Source of the DNA: Pseudomonas siliginis
Lineage (GTDB): Bacteria; Pseudomonadota; Gammaproteobacteria; Pseudomonadales; Pseudomonadaceae
Direction: 5' to 3'
Assembly (NCBI RefSeq): GCF_019145195.1
Contig: NZ_JAHSTW010000006.1
Coordinates: 124,001-188,000 of the forward strand
Length of the DNA: 64,000 nt
In this document: positions 47,101-56,787 of the stretch, piece by piece
Position numbering within the stretch: position 1 is the first letter of the stretch
Layout of the letters: every line of letters starts with the position of its first letter
Translations under genes and position numbers: made by a program
The notes under the pieces: generated by a model
What the model saw: only the letters and a program-made list of their open reading frames with translations
Databases searched by the model: none
What the model was told of the DNA's origin: nothing

Positions 47101-48930
47101 GGCTCGCTTAAAACCGAATTCCACTACAACGCGCAGACGGGGATGCTGGACTGGACGAAAACCGAAGAAACCTCAATCAAGCGTCAAATGCTCACCCGGT
47201 TTGCCTATGACGATATCGGGCGTGAAACCCGCCGTACATTCGAGATTCAGGGTCAGCCAGACCAGACCCTGGAATCGACTTACACGCTGGCTGGCAAACT
47301 GGCGCAGAAAGTGTCCAGACGTGGCACTCAACTTTTACGTGATGAACAGTTCACCTACGATGTGCGCGGGCGCTTGATCCAGTACGACTGTGCCGGCACG
47401 CAAAAGCCGCGCGATCCGTATGGCAAGGAAATTGTCCGCCAGACATTCACCTTCGATGCATTGGATAACATCCTCACCGTGCAGACGAAGTTCCCGCTGG
47501 GGGTGAATCTGACCACCTTCAGTTACGACAACCCTGATCCTGCACAGCTCAGCGCCGTCAAACATTCCCACGTCGACTACCCCTCGGCAGTGACGCTGGA
47601 GTACGACGCCAACGGCAGGATGATCAAGGACGACCAGGCGCGAACGCTGGCCTATGACGCGTTCGGACGTCTCGAGCAGTTGTCCAGCGCAGGGGGATCA
47701 GTGATTCGTGGCTACCATTACGACGGTTTCGACGATCTGGTTGAGCTGTCGCAACCCGAAAAAGCAATTGTGCAGCGTTACTACTACGCAGGCCGGGTTG
47801 CCAACGAGGTGAGTGGTGATAGTTCAACCAGTGTTGTGCGTCACGGTGGAGCGCTCGTGGGGCAACAGCAATCGGGGTTGAACCCCGACGCGCAGCTATA
47901 CGGCACTGATCAGCAGCAAAGTGTGCTGGCAACGCTGGGCAAGGAGCAGCTCACCGATTGCGCCTACAGCCCTTATGGGCATCGTCCCGCCGAAGGTGGA
48001 TTGTTCAGCGTGGCAGGGTTCAACGGCGAACAGCTGGATCCGGTTACCGGGCTGTATCTGCTGGGCAACGGTTACAGGGCTTATAGTCCGACACTGATGC
48101 GCTTTCTCGCCCCCGACAGCATGAGTCCGTTCGGCGCGGGCGGATTGAATGCCTACAGTTACTGCCTGGGCGACCCCGTCAATCGTGTCGACCCTACCGG
48201 GCATATCTCCTGGCAATCGATCCTGGGCATCGGCCTCAGTGTTCTCGGAATTGTTGCCAGCGTGGTGACGATGGGCGCGGCGACGCCATGGGCAGTGGCG
48301 GCATTGGGGCTGGCGGTTGCTTCAGGCCTGGCGGGTATTGCCAGCGAGGTGGTCAATGAACTCGCACCGGGTTCTCAAGCGGGCGAGATATTGGGCTGGA
48401 TCAGTTTTGGTCTTGGGCTGGCTTCGGTGGGCGCAGGGCTGGCAGCGGGTGCCAAAGCGGGCATCAATGCTGGCAGGAAACTGGCTGGCGCCTTCAAGCA
48501 GGGCCTGAGTAGTAAAGGCTCCAAAGCAGCGGGTCAAGAGATGGCCCGAGGCATGATCAAGGGTAAGGGAAACAAGGCGGCGGCCAAGGCGAAGGCGAAG
48601 GCCAGCGCGGCCGTTCAGGAAGAGGCCGAGAAACCATGGTCACTCGTCAGGGTCGACCCCAAAAAGAACATCCTTGAGAAAGAGGGCCTTACCGGCTTGC
48701 TTGAAAAGGCCGAAACCTTCATGCAGCACATTGAGGCGGGTAACTCCCCGACGTCTTCTGCAGCGCTGATTCATGCCAAATACACGCCCATGCATGGTCC
48801 ATCCGGCTCAGCATCAAAGCCGATGCATCTCTATCTGTCGCAAGGAGACCGAATATATATGACCGAAAACGCCAAGGAGCGGATCGCGGTCATCAACCAG
48901 CTGGGTGGTCATTTAAAGGAAAAAAAGTAA
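44188..48930 (+). CDS. RHS/YD-repeat toxin-like protein with variable C-terminal tip
   Basis: A 1580-aa protein. The N-terminus (NFGEFVSGGVDPRTGMYTC, then SVGFNPLNQADSGFGVGWSL) begins directly with the RHS shell: no PAAR domain, membrane helices or signal peptide. A dozen or more YD-type repeats follow (YDAIGRAVG, YDGYGRTTSQTD, YDVFDRITRS, YDKHGRLLST, YDANGRMIKD, YDAFGRLEQL). The RHS core closes at about 1280-1338 (LYLLGNGYRAYSPTLMRF, NAYSYCLGDPVNRVDPTGH). After it, about 100 residues are strongly hydrophobic and Gly/Ala-rich, then comes a basic Lys/Ala linker and an unrecognised tip of about 95 residues. Such tips are usually toxins. There is no room for an immunity gene before queG. Confidence 0.9.
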   Translation: MESNSSSAVHSNAFNFGEFVSGGVDPRTGMYTCAFSLGKLHSSDLNGPELALSVGFNPLNQADSGFGVGWSLTLTNYDLRSKVMTLSNGERYKAVETSTGLKFKEMKLQTAKVAVAGAGRYEVRYKDGRRELLKVLAGTQVAVVEKIIAANGVSITLKHELFNQFPRLAEVRDGKRCLLKITRAAGQVTLSRHPDTTSSSNYKLILKNSRVTAIELPVGKGWDLEYEVIAGASYVHRIVNPLRGVEIIRYKRHGHRFISGVEQTLPFVIAHDVYPGRGQPRLCKTYTYSDHNFFGQGLLPAKDSDLDPLYLAPGHYVYTSDEHLLVSGKVHTRIKRTYNKFHLLVAEVTTCGDAQIATTTEYHCSVTKPFSEQVAQFRMPKVHTVTYLDRRTQQQRVETTVTEFDDEGNLLKQVEPTGVTTTTEFYPASGGDNCPEDPLGFSRFPKKRTVTAAASDGASTVTYYDYALHPALDGAELASVLPVEERFCEVLEGVEVLRSKTARSYLNTPGDPLKHGATKEQSVVLNDKKTAIEFSYELEGDRLRVRSSTRGFDGTLQTSEKVLSTLTGLQVSEVGVDGEHIGHEYDAIGRAVGKTVAAGTPYVAVTRWTYLAASKQHPATMVTTDPAGGEQKVTYDGMERVITVQEKDCDHPDKDGLIQTRTLYSALHDSVGHKVKVTLTDWRDGKPYPVSTGYEFDSWGQVSKTLHDDGRIEHSEADPVLRRQTHWLQGMGKTITLVNDFGKPLSVESFNLKNKSLGKTVYTYDGYGRTTSQTDPVGNTSRYEYDVFDRITRSVLPDATAVVTDYAGHSDEGLPINIKVADKVLGQQTYDGLGRLIQSTVGGRKTETGYEAGFSQPQWYKSADGKKTEFTYLRELGGLLTERKAGDLVTTMTYDPLSGNPLTCTENGRQRSFTYHPSGRVKTETTTLGAITKATSSTWSLQGRPIAHVNVLGAESTSEYDKHGRLLSTSQGSLKTEFHYNAQTGMLDWTKTEETSIKRQMLTRFAYDDIGRETRRTFEIQGQPDQTLESTYTLAGKLAQKVSRRGTQLLRDEQFTYDVRGRLIQYDCAGTQKPRDPYGKEIVRQTFTFDALDNILTVQTKFPLGVNLTTFSYDNPDPAQLSAVKHSHVDYPSAVTLEYDANGRMIKDDQARTLAYDAFGRLEQLSSAGGSVIRGYHYDGFDDLVELSQPEKAIVQRYYYAGRVANEVSGDSSTSVVRHGGALVGQQQSGLNPDAQLYGTDQQQSVLATLGKEQLTDCAYSPYGHRPAEGGLFSVAGFNGEQLDPVTGLYLLGNGYRAYSPTLMRFLAPDSMSPFGAGGLNAYSYCLGDPVNRVDPTGHISWQSILGIGLSVLGIVASVVTMGAATPWAVAALGLAVASGLAGIASEVVNELAPGSQAGEILGWISFGLGLASVGAGLAAGAKAGINAGRKLAGAFKQGLSSKGSKAAGQEMARGMIKGKGNKAAAKAKAKASAAVQEEAEKPWSLVRVDPKKNILEKEGLTGLLEKAETFMQHIEAGNSPTSSAALIHAKYTPMHGPSGSASKPMHLYLSQGDRIYMTENAKERIAVINQLGGHLKEKK

Positions 48931-48985
48931 GTCGGAGCACGCAACGAAACGATACAAGGCGAAAGCAGGAGCACTCAAGGTCCGG

Positions 48986-50086
48986 CTACGATTTGAACAG
49001 TGCGCTTGCCGGTTTTGCGAGCGCGCGGTGGGCGTGCTGTTCCAGTGCCCACTCGACATGTTCCCTGACCAACTCTGACGGATAATCACGTCGCGCCTTC
49101 AACGCTTCCAGCACAGGAATCGATGAAGGCGCATTTCCCAGTCCCACCGCCAGATTGCGTAACCAGCGCTCGTACCCGGCACGCCGCAACGGTGAACCTT
49201 CGGTGCTGCTCAAGAACTTTTCTTCATCCCACATGAACAGTTCAGCCAGCTCGGCATTATCGAGATTGTGCCGTGGCTTGAAATCGCTTTCTCCAGTCGG
49301 CCGGGCGAAGCGGTTCCATGGGCAGACGATCTGGCAGTCATCGCAGCCAAATACCCGATTGCCTATCAACGCCCGCAATTCTTCGGGAATCGCGGTTTTC
49401 AGTTCTATGGTCAGATAGGAAATGCAGCGCCGAGCGTCCAGCACGTATGGGCCGACAAAGGCGTTGGTCGGGCAGATATCCAGGCATGCGGTGCAACGCC
49501 CGCAATGTTCGCTGCTGTGCGGTTCGTCCACCGGTAGCGGCAGGTCGACGAACAGTTCGCTCAGGAAAAAATAACTCCCGGCCTTGCGGTTCAATACCAA
49601 GGTATTTTTACCGATCCAGCCCAATCCAGCCTGTTCGGCGATGGCTTTTTCCAGCACCGGTGCGCTGTCGACAAACGCACGAAAGCCGAACGGGCCGATC
49701 TGCGCCTGAATCCTGTCGGCCAATTGTTGAACACGTTTACGGATCAATTTGTGGTAATCGCGGCCCAAGGCATAACGCGACACGTAAGCCTTCTCCGGCT
49801 CAGCCAGGCGTTTGGCCATTTCCGTATCGCCTGGCAAGTAGTCCATGCGCAGGGAAACCACGCGCAACGTGCCCGGCACCAGCTCTTCCGGGTGCGAACG
49901 TTTGCTGCCATGGGCGCCCATGTAATCCATGTCGCCGTGGTAGCCGGCCTCGAGCCAGCGCTGCAGATGCTGCTCGTGTTCGGCCAGGTCCAGACCGCTG
50001 ATGCCGACTTGCTGGAAGCCCAGCTCGCGGCCCCAATCCTTGATCGATTGGGCGAGGGCGGGCAGGTCTGTGGTGATGGCGGACAT
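48986..50086 (-). CDS. queG: Epoxyqueuosine reductase QueG
   Basis: QueG is the cobalamin-dependent enzyme for the last step of tRNA queuosine synthesis. The 366-aa protein has the N-terminal cobalamin-binding region, then two [4Fe-4S] clusters (CGRCTACLDICP and CDDCQIVCPWN), and a C-terminal HEAT-like extension. The start at 50086 is divergent from nnrD with a 63-bp gap. It marks the return to core gene order after the toxin-like islet. Confidence 0.96.
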   Translation of the reverse strand: MSAITTDLPALAQSIKDWGRELGFQQVGISGLDLAEHEQHLQRWLEAGYHGDMDYMGAHGSKRSHPEELVPGTLRVVSLRMDYLPGDTEMAKRLAEPEKAYVSRYALGRDYHKLIRKRVQQLADRIQAQIGPFGFRAFVDSAPVLEKAIAEQAGLGWIGKNTLVLNRKAGSYFFLSELFVDLPLPVDEPHSSEHCGRCTACLDICPTNAFVGPYVLDARRCISYLTIELKTAIPEELRALIGNRVFGCDDCQIVCPWNRFARPTGESDFKPRHNLDNAELAELFMWDEEKFLSSTEGSPLRRAGYERWLRNLAVGLGNAPSSIPVLEALKARRDYPSELVREHVEWALEQHAHRALAKPASALFKS

Positions 50087-50149
50087 GAGGCGAGAGAAAC
50101 CGGAGCTGAGGTGCGTATAATTCTGCCAGACATCGGAGCCCGAAGACGC

Positions 50150-51649
50150 ATGCCGCAGACGAAAGATGAATTACCCGACGCGCTGTACCGCGCCGCGCAG
50201 GTGCGCGAAGTCGACGCGCGGCTGATCGCCGCCGGCACGCCGGGCTTCGAATTGATGCAACGTGCCGCCCGTGCGACATGGCGTGCACTGGTGCGCAAAT
50301 GGCCGGGCGCGAACGAGCTGACCGTGCTCGCCGGCCATGGCAACAATGCCGGCGACGGTTATCTGGTGGCCGGGTTGGCGCTGCGGGCCGGCTGGACCGT
50401 GCGCGTTCTCGCCGTCGGCGAACCGCAGCGTTTGCAGGGCGATGCCGCACTGGCCCATGCCGAATCGGTGGCTGCTGGTGTTGTGGTGCAAGGCTGGCAG
50501 GCGCAAAGCGAGCTGCGTGGTGTCGTCCTCGATGCGTTGCTCGGCACTGGCCTGAGCGGCGAAGTGCGTGAGCCCTATGCATCGGCGATCAAGGCGATCA
50601 ACGCCGGCGGTTTGCCGGTAGCAGCGGTCGATATTCCTTCCGGGCTGTGTGCCGATACCGGGTGTGAACTGGGTGTCGCGGTATGCGCCGATCTAACGGT
50701 GACCTTCATTGCTATGAAGGTCGGGCTGTTGACCGGTGATGCTGCGGATCATATCGGTGAGCTGGTCTTCAGCGACCTGCAAGCCCTCGACGAAATTTTC
50801 AGTGACATTCCTGTCTGCGCTCAGCGTCTGAGCGCCGCTAATCTTCCAGCACTTGCACCGCGTGCGCCGACCTCGCACAAGGGCCGCTTTGGCCATGTGT
50901 TGCTGATCGGCGGCGATCACGGTTTCGGCGGAGCGATTCTGCTCAGCACTGAAATGGCCTTGCGCGGCGGCGCAGGCATGGTTTCGCTGGCGACTCGCCC
51001 AGAGCATATGCCGGCAGCGCTGACTCGGGTGCCGGAGGCGATGGCGCTCGGCACCTCGTCAGCCAATCAACTGATGGGTCTGCTGGAAAAGGTTTCGGTA
51101 TTGGTGGTCGGGCCGGGCCTCGGTCAGGCCAGTTGGGGTCGTGCCCTGTTGTCGGCGGCCGCCAATGCTGCGTTGCCGCAAGTGTGGGACGCTGATGCGT
51201 TGAACCTGCTGGCCAGCGATTTTGTCCAGTTGCCCAATGATTGCGTGATCACCCCGCATCCGGGTGAAGCGGCGCGCTTGCTTGGCATCAGTACCGCCGA
51301 AGTGCAGGCCGATCGCCCGGCCGCTGCTCTGGCGTTGAGCAAAAAGTATTCAGCGGTAGTGGTTCTGAAAGGGGCCGGCAGTCTGATCGCCCATCCAGAC
51401 GGGCGTCTGGCCCTGTGTCATCAGGGCCATCCGGCGATGGCCACGGGCGGTTTGGGGGATGTGCTGGCCGGTCTCACCGGCGCATTGCTGGCCCAGGACA
51501 TGGACGCGTTCGATGCGGCATGCCTGGCCGTCTGGCTGCACGCCAACGCGGGTATGCAACAAGGCAAATTCGGCCGTGGGCTGGCGGCCAGTGATCTGAT
51601 TCCAGCCATTCGTCAGTTGTTGGAGGAGCAAGCACCGTGTCTGAAGTAA
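50150..51649 (+). CDS. nnrD: Bifunctional NAD(P)H-hydrate repair enzyme (epimerase / ADP-dependent dehydratase)
   Basis: It repairs hydrated NAD(P)H. The 499-aa product has the YjeF-N epimerase domain (AGHGNNAGDGYLVA, AVDIPSGL) and the C-terminal ribokinase-like dehydratase domain (TSHKGRFGHVLLIGGD, WDADALNLLA, TPHPGEAARLLG, ATGGLGDVLAG). I chose the ATG at 50150 (MPQTKDEL), with GGAG at 50135; the longer open frame upstream overlaps queG antisense. It overlaps tsaE by 13 bp. Confidence 0.95.
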   Translation: MPQTKDELPDALYRAAQVREVDARLIAAGTPGFELMQRAARATWRALVRKWPGANELTVLAGHGNNAGDGYLVAGLALRAGWTVRVLAVGEPQRLQGDAALAHAESVAAGVVVQGWQAQSELRGVVLDALLGTGLSGEVREPYASAIKAINAGGLPVAAVDIPSGLCADTGCELGVAVCADLTVTFIAMKVGLLTGDAADHIGELVFSDLQALDEIFSDIPVCAQRLSAANLPALAPRAPTSHKGRFGHVLLIGGDHGFGGAILLSTEMALRGGAGMVSLATRPEHMPAALTRVPEAMALGTSSANQLMGLLEKVSVLVVGPGLGQASWGRALLSAAANAALPQVWDADALNLLASDFVQLPNDCVITPHPGEAARLLGISTAEVQADRPAAALALSKKYSAVVVLKGAGSLIAHPDGRLALCHQGHPAMATGGLGDVLAGLTGALLAQDMDAFDAACLAVWLHANAGMQQGKFGRGLAASDLIPAIRQLLEEQAPCLK

Positions 51650-52107
51650 CCCTGTACCTGGCCGATGAACAGGCAATGAGCGACTTTGGCGCACGGATCG
51701 CCCGCGTCACCCAGGGCCATGGCCTGATTTTTCTTGAAGGTAATCTGGGTATGGGCAAAACCACCCTGTCACGGGGCATCATTCGCGGTTTGGGCCATGT
51801 TGGCGCGGTAAAAAGTCCCACCTTCACTCTGGTCGAGCCCTACGAGATCGGTGACATACGTGCCTTCCACTTCGACCTCTATCGTCTGGTCGATCCCGAG
51901 GAGCTGGAGTTTCTCGGCATCCGCGACTACTTCGAAGACGATGCCCTGTGCCTGATCGAGTGGCCCGATAAAGGTGCAGGCTTTTTGCCAAAGCCTGACC
52001 TGACCATTACCATTAGCCCGCAAGACAGCGGGCGTTCGCTGAAAATTTTAGCCCAGGGCTCGCGTGGCGAGGCCTGGTGTGCCGCTTTGGCATTGGAATC
52101 CAATTAA
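51637..52107 (+). CDS. tsaE: tRNA t6A37 biosynthesis ATPase TsaE
   Basis: TsaE is the ATPase partner of TsaBCD that makes t6A37 in tRNA. The 156-aa protein has Walker A GNLGMGKTTLSRG and the downstream conserved PTFTLVEPYE and FDLYRL-DPEELEFLG blocks. The start is a GTG at 51637 lying inside nnrD (13-bp overlap), giving MSEVTLYLAD. It ends directly before amiB. Confidence 0.95.
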   Translation: MSEVTLYLADEQAMSDFGARIARVTQGHGLIFLEGNLGMGKTTLSRGIIRGLGHVGAVKSPTFTLVEPYEIGDIRAFHFDLYRLVDPEELEFLGIRDYFEDDALCLIEWPDKGAGFLPKPDLTITISPQDSGRSLKILAQGSRGEAWCAALALESN

Positions 52108-53538
52108 ATGATGGGGTTTGGTATGCGCTTTCGCGCGTTGGTGGCTGCCGCTGGACTGATGTTGATGGCAGTAACCGTCAACGCTGTGGCCGATTCAAAG
52201 GTCAACAGCGTGCGCCTGTGGCGGGCGCCGGACAACACGCGACTGGTCTTTGACCTCAGCGGCCCGGTGCAGCACAGCGTTTTCACCCTGACAGCCCCTG
52301 ATCGGCTGGTGATCGACATCAACGGCGCCACCCTCGGCGCGCCGTTGAACGTGCAGACCGCGAACACGCCGATCACTGCGATGCGCTCGGCCCAGCGCAC
52401 CCCGACCGACCTGCGGGTGGTCATCGACCTGAAAAAAGCCGTCACTCCGAAAAGCTTCTCGCTGGCGCCGAACGCGCAATACGGCAACCGTCTGGTGGTC
52501 GATCTGTTCGACAACCCGGCCGATGCCGCGCCGCCGCCAGCCCCGACGCCATCGGTGGCGACCGTGCCGGCGGTGCCGGTGACTCCGACTGAACCGGCGA
52601 TCAAGTTGCCGCCAGCCCCGGCCGGCAAGCGCGACATTATCGTTGTCATCGACGCCGGCCACGGTGGCGAAGATCCGGGCGCGTCAGGCTCGCGCGGCCA
52701 GCGTGAAAAAGACGTGGTGCTGCAGATCGCCCGCGAATTGCAGCGTCAGGTCAACGGCATGAAAGGCTTCCGCGCCGAGCTGACCCGTACCGGCGACTAC
52801 TTCATTCCATTGCGCGGGCGTACCGAAATCGCCCGCAAGAAGGGCGCCGACCTGTTCGTCTCGATCCACGCCGACGCTGCGCCGTCCGCGGCCGCTTTCG
52901 GTGCGTCGGTGTTCGCCCTGTCCGATCGTGGCGCTACGTCCGAGACCGCCCGTTGGCTGGCCGATAGTGAAAACCGATCCGACCTGATCGGTGGTGCCGG
53001 CAACGTCAGCCTCGACGACAAGGACCGCATGCTCGCCGGCGTGTTGCTCGACCTGTCGATGACCGCGTCGCTGACCTCCAGCCTCAACGTCGGGCAAAAG
53101 GTGCTGACCAACATCGGTCGCGTTACGCCGCTGCACAAACAGCGTGTGGAACAAGCCGGGTTCATGGTGCTGAAGTCGCCGGACATCCCGTCGATCTTGG
53201 TCGAAACCGGCTTTATCTCCAACGCCAACGAAGCGAACAAGCTGTCCGCATCGAGCCACCAGCAAGCGCTGGCCCGTTCGATCAGCAGCGGCGTGCGCCA
53301 GTTCTTCCAGCAGAATCCGCCGCCGGGCACCTACATCGCCTGGCTGCGTGACTCCGGCAAGATTGCCCAAGGCCCGCGCGACCACCGTGTCGGCCCGGGG
53401 GAAACCCTGGCGATGATCGGCGTGCGCTATCAGGTTTCGCCGGCCACCTTGCGCGCCGCCAACAATCTGAAAAGCGATGAGCTGAAAGTCGGTCAGCACC
53501 TGACCATTCCAGGCACCGAACTGGCGTCGAAAGAATGA
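52108..53538 (+). CDS. amiB: N-acetylmuramoyl-L-alanine amidase AmiB
   Basis: AmiB splits septal peptidoglycan during division. The 476-aa precursor has a signal peptide ([20 protein letters not shown]), an AMIN domain (about 28-135), a Pro-rich linker, a zinc amidase domain (about 178-400; [29 protein letters not shown]) and a C-terminal LysM repeat ([16 protein letters not shown]...QHLTIPG). ATGs at 52108, 52111 and 52123 are all possible starts. Its stop overlaps mutL by four bases (ATGA). Confidence 0.95.
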   Translation: MMGFGMRFRALVAAAGLMLMAVTVNAVADSKVNSVRLWRAPDNTRLVFDLSGPVQHSVFTLTAPDRLVIDINGATLGAPLNVQTANTPITAMRSAQRTPTDLRVVIDLKKAVTPKSFSLAPNAQYGNRLVVDLFDNPADAAPPPAPTPSVATVPAVPVTPTEPAIKLPPAPAGKRDIIVVIDAGHGGEDPGASGSRGQREKDVVLQIARELQRQVNGMKGFRAELTRTGDYFIPLRGRTEIARKKGADLFVSIHADAAPSAAAFGASVFALSDRGATSETARWLADSENRSDLIGGAGNVSLDDKDRMLAGVLLDLSMTASLTSSLNVGQKVLTNIGRVTPLHKQRVEQAGFMVLKSPDIPSILVETGFISNANEANKLSASSHQQALARSISSGVRQFFQQNPPPGTYIAWLRDSGKIAQGPRDHRVGPGETLAMIGVRYQVSPATLRAANNLKSDELKVGQHLTIPGTELASKE

Positions 53539-55442
53539 GCCAGGTAATGAACACGGCGCGCATCGAGCTGCTCAGTCCACGGCTGGCGAACCAGATCGCT
53601 GCCGGTGAGGTGGTCGAGCGCCCGGCTTCGGTGATCAAGGAGTTGCTGGAAAACAGTCTCGACTCTGGCGCCAAGCGTATTGACGTCGATGTCGAGCAGG
53701 GCGGCGTCAAGTTGCTGCGCGTGCGCGATGACGGCAGCGGTATTTCCGCCGATGACCTGCCGCTCGCCCTGGCCCGTCACGCCACCAGCAAGATTCGCAA
53801 TCTTGAGGATCTCGAACAGGTGATGAGCCTGGGTTTCCGTGGCGAGGCGCTGGCGTCGATCAGCTCCGTGGCGCGTCTGACCCTGACCTCGCGCACCCGC
53901 GATGCCGATCAGGCCTGGCAGGTCGAGACCGAAGGCCGGGACATGGCGCCGCGCGTGCAGCCGGCGGCGCATCCGGTCGGCACTTCGGTGGAAGTCCGCG
54001 ACCTGTTCTTCAACACCCCGGCCCGGCGCAAATTTCTCAAGACCGAAAAAACCGAATTCGATCACCTGCAGGAAGTGATCAAGCGTCTGGCGCTGGCGCG
54101 CTTCGACGTGGCTTTTCATCTGCGCCACAACGGCAAGACCATCCTCAGCCTGCACGAGGCCCACGATGATGCGGCCCGTGCGCGGCGTGTGGCGGCGATT
54201 TGCGGTTCGGGTTTCCTTGAGCAGGCGTTGCCGATCGAGATCGAACGCAATGGCTTGCACCTGTGGGGCTGGGTCGGTTTGCCGACCTTCAACCGCAGTC
54301 AGGCGGATTTGCAGTATTTCTTCGTAAACGGCCGTGCGGTGCGCGACAAACTGGTGGCCCACGCGGTACGCCAGGCTTATCGCGACGTACTGTTCAACGG
54401 TCGGCACCCGACCTTCGCGCTGTTTTTCGAGGTCGATCCTGCAGCGGTAGATGTCAACGTGCACCCGACCAAGCACGAAGTGCGCTTCCGTGACGGGCGC
54501 ATGGTCCACGATTTCCTGTACGGCACGCTGCACCGTGCGCTGGGCGATGTGCGTCCGGAAGATCAATTGGCCGGCTCGGTCACCACGGCGATCGTTCGGC
54601 CGAGCGGGATCGAGGCGGGCGAATTCGGCCCGCAAGGCGAGATGCGTCTGGCCGCCAATGCGCTGCTGGAGCAGCCGCAGGCGCAACCGGCGTTCAACAA
54701 GTCATCCGGGGCCAGCGCTGGCGGCGCTTATCAGTATCAATACACGCCGCGTCCGCAATCGGCGCTGCCTGCTGCCGAGGCGCAAGCCGCATACAAGGAA
54801 TTTTTCGCGCCGCTGCCTGAAGCCAATGCCAGCGCACTGCCGACCGGTCAGGAAGATATTCCGCCGCTCGGCTATGCACTGGCGCAGCTAAAAGGCATCT
54901 ATATCTTGTCCGAAAACGCCCATGGCCTGGTGCTGGTGGACATGCATGCCGCCCACGAGCGAATCATGTACGAGCGCCTGAAGATCGCCATGGCCAGCGA
55001 AGGTCTCAGTGGCCAGCCGTTGCTGGTGCCGGAGTCGCTGGCGGTCAGTCAGCGCGAGGCCGATTGTGCTGAAGAACACGCCGCTTGGTTTCAGCGTCTT
55101 GGTTTTGAATTGCAGCGGCTGGGGCCGGAAACCCTGGCGATCCGGCAGATTCCCGCTTTGCTCAAGCAGGCCGAAGCCAATCGACTGGTCGGCGACGTGC
55201 TTTCGGATTTGATGGAGTACGGCACCACCGACCGTATCCAGGCGCACCTCAACGAACTGCTCGGCACCATGGCCTGCCACGGCGCGATCCGCGCCAACCG
55301 GCGCTTGGCCCTGCCGGAAATGAACGGTCTGCTGCGCGACATGGAAAACACCGAGCGCAGCGGTCAATGCAACCATGGCCGACCGACCTGGACCCAATTG
55401 GGCCTGGACGATCTGGACAAACTGTTCCTGCGCGGTCGCTGA
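53535..55442 (+). CDS. mutL: DNA mismatch repair protein MutL
   Basis: MutL couples mismatch recognition by MutS to strand incision. The 635-aa protein has the GHKL ATPase motifs ([28 protein letters not shown]), an acidic/Gln/Pro linker (about 350-440), and a C-terminal dimerisation domain with [14 protein letters not shown]. That motif fits DQHAx2Ex4E of MutL proteins with their own endonuclease, as known for Pseudomonas. The ATG overlaps the amiB stop and the stop shares one base with miaA. Confidence 0.97.
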   Translation: MSQVMNTARIELLSPRLANQIAAGEVVERPASVIKELLENSLDSGAKRIDVDVEQGGVKLLRVRDDGSGISADDLPLALARHATSKIRNLEDLEQVMSLGFRGEALASISSVARLTLTSRTRDADQAWQVETEGRDMAPRVQPAAHPVGTSVEVRDLFFNTPARRKFLKTEKTEFDHLQEVIKRLALARFDVAFHLRHNGKTILSLHEAHDDAARARRVAAICGSGFLEQALPIEIERNGLHLWGWVGLPTFNRSQADLQYFFVNGRAVRDKLVAHAVRQAYRDVLFNGRHPTFALFFEVDPAAVDVNVHPTKHEVRFRDGRMVHDFLYGTLHRALGDVRPEDQLAGSVTTAIVRPSGIEAGEFGPQGEMRLAANALLEQPQAQPAFNKSSGASAGGAYQYQYTPRPQSALPAAEAQAAYKEFFAPLPEANASALPTGQEDIPPLGYALAQLKGIYILSENAHGLVLVDMHAAHERIMYERLKIAMASEGLSGQPLLVPESLAVSQREADCAEEHAAWFQRLGFELQRLGPETLAIRQIPALLKQAEANRLVGDVLSDLMEYGTTDRIQAHLNELLGTMACHGAIRANRRLALPEMNGLLRDMENTERSGQCNHGRPTWTQLGLDDLDKLFLRGR

Positions 55443-56413
55443 TGAGCCAGCTTCCTCCAGCGATTTTCCTGATGGGCCCGACCGCTGCGGGCAAGACCGA
55501 TCTGGCCATCGAGCTGACCAAGGTGCTGCCGTGCGAATTGATCAGTGTCGATTCGGCGCTGGTCTACCGCGGCATGGACATCGGCACGGCCAAACCTTCG
55601 AAAGAACTGCTCGCCGAATATCCGCACCGGCTGATCGACATTCTCGATCCTGCCGAAGCGTATTCCGCTGCTGATTTTCGTCGCGACGCGTTGCAGGCCA
55701 TGGCCGAAATCACTGGGCGAGGAAAGATCCCGCTGCTGGTCGGCGGCACCATGCTCTATTACAAGGCTCTGGTCGAAGGTCTGGCGGACATGCCGGCGGC
55801 CGATCCCGAGGTGCGTGCGCAGATCGAGGAAGAAGCTGCACGCCTCGGCTGGCAAGCCCTGCACGATCAACTGGCGCAAATCGATCCGGTGTCGGCGGCG
55901 CGCATTCATCCCAATGATCCGCAGCGCTTGAGTCGGGCACTGGAAGTATATCGAGTCAGCGGGCAGAGCATGACCGCCCTGCGCGAGCAACAATCTGCGC
56001 TAAGTACTGAAGCAGCCGCTTCGGGACGCCAACAATTGCCCTATACTGTCGCGAACCTGGCCATTGCTCCGGCGAATCGTCAGGTTCTGCACCAGCGAAT
56101 TGAACAAAGATTCACAAATATGTTGGAACAGGGATTCATCGACGAGGTCGTAGCCCTGCGTAAAAGAAGTGACCTGCATTCCGGGTTGCCGTCTATACGT
56201 GCGGTAGGCTACCGCCAAGTCTGGGATTACCTGGACGGCAAGCTGACATTGGCCCATATGCAGGAGCGGGGCATCATCGCCACGCGCCAATTGGCCAAAC
56301 GCCAGTTTACCTGGCTGCGCAGCTGGGACGATTTGCACTGGCTGGACAGTCTTGATTGCGACAATCTGCCACGCGCCTTGAAATACCTTGGGACCATCTC
56401 CATATTGAGCTGA
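55442..56413 (+). CDS. miaA: tRNA dimethylallyltransferase MiaA
   Basis: MiaA transfers a dimethylallyl group to A37 of UNN-decoding tRNAs. The 323-aa protein has the P-loop [43 protein letters not shown] and the C-terminal [14 protein letters not shown] and [12 protein letters not shown] blocks. The ATG at 55442 shares its A with the mutL stop (TGATG). Confidence 0.97.
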   Translation: MSQLPPAIFLMGPTAAGKTDLAIELTKVLPCELISVDSALVYRGMDIGTAKPSKELLAEYPHRLIDILDPAEAYSAADFRRDALQAMAEITGRGKIPLLVGGTMLYYKALVEGLADMPAADPEVRAQIEEEAARLGWQALHDQLAQIDPVSAARIHPNDPQRLSRALEVYRVSGQSMTALREQQSALSTEAAASGRQQLPYTVANLAIAPANRQVLHQRIEQRFTNMLEQGFIDEVVALRKRSDLHSGLPSIRAVGYRQVWDYLDGKLTLAHMQERGIIATRQLAKRQFTWLRSWDDLHWLDSLDCDNLPRALKYLGTISILS

Positions 56414-56508
56414 GTCCTTGCAATTGCCGTCTATCCTTGGGGGTGTGACGGCCGAAGCCATCTGAATTTACCTGTTTTTATTATTGAATCCTTAAAGGAG
56501 TGCGGCAC

Positions 56509-56775
56509 ATGTCAAAAGGGCATTCGCTACAAGACCCTTACCTGAACACTTTACGTAAAGAGAAAGTCGGGGTTTCCATCTATCTGGTCAACGGTATCAA
56601 GCTGCAAGGGACGATCGAGTCGTTCGACCAGTTCGTGATCCTGCTGAAAAACACCGTAAGCCAGATGGTCTACAAACACGCTATCTCGACCGTCGTGCCG
56701 GTTCGTCCAATTCGTCTGCCTAGCGCAACCGAAAACGAACAGGGCGATGCCGATGCAGCGCCGGGTAACGCCTGA
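56509..56775 (+). CDS. hfq: RNA chaperone Hfq
   Basis: Hfq is the hexameric Sm-like protein for small-RNA and Crc-dependent regulation. The 88-aa product has Sm1 ([22 protein letters not shown]) cut here as [13 protein letters not shown], and Sm2 ([13 protein letters not shown]), with the short acidic C-terminal tail of the Pseudomonas form. The ATG at 56509 has a strong AAAGGAG nine bases upstream. In the 95-bp gap after miaA no separate promoter was identified by eye. Confidence 0.98.
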   Translation: MSKGHSLQDPYLNTLRKEKVGVSIYLVNGIKLQGTIESFDQFVILLKNTVSQMVYKHAISTVVPVRPIRLPSATENEQGDADAAPGNA

Positions 56776-56787
56776 TAGGAGTCTCCT

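Larger units (their letters stand above)
38872..48985 (+). other. Toxin-like genomic islet between orn/TRIC and queG
   Basis: Four genes on one strand (39048, 40259, 43120, 44188) form two modules, each an unknown 328-341 aa protein followed by a large toxin-like protein. The intergenic gaps (38872-39047, 40074-40258, 42779-43119, 44107-44187) and the unknown-protein genes are visibly AT-richer than the core genes around them, which suggests horizontal acquisition. Downstream queG and its partners return to the core order. No integrase, transposase, tRNA or direct-repeat boundary was found, so this is an islet and not a demonstrated mobile element. Confidence 0.7.

Noticed and set aside
44188..48930. 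The RHS protein as a classical T6SS Rhs effector
   Set aside because: No PAAR domain, no N-terminal membrane helices, and no vgrG, EagR chaperone or immunity gene in the window.
49724..50149. Longer N-terminus for the NAD(P)H-hydrate repair enzyme
   Set aside because: The extra 142 residues are antisense to queG and show no YjeF similarity; the ATG at 50150 starts the recognised domain.
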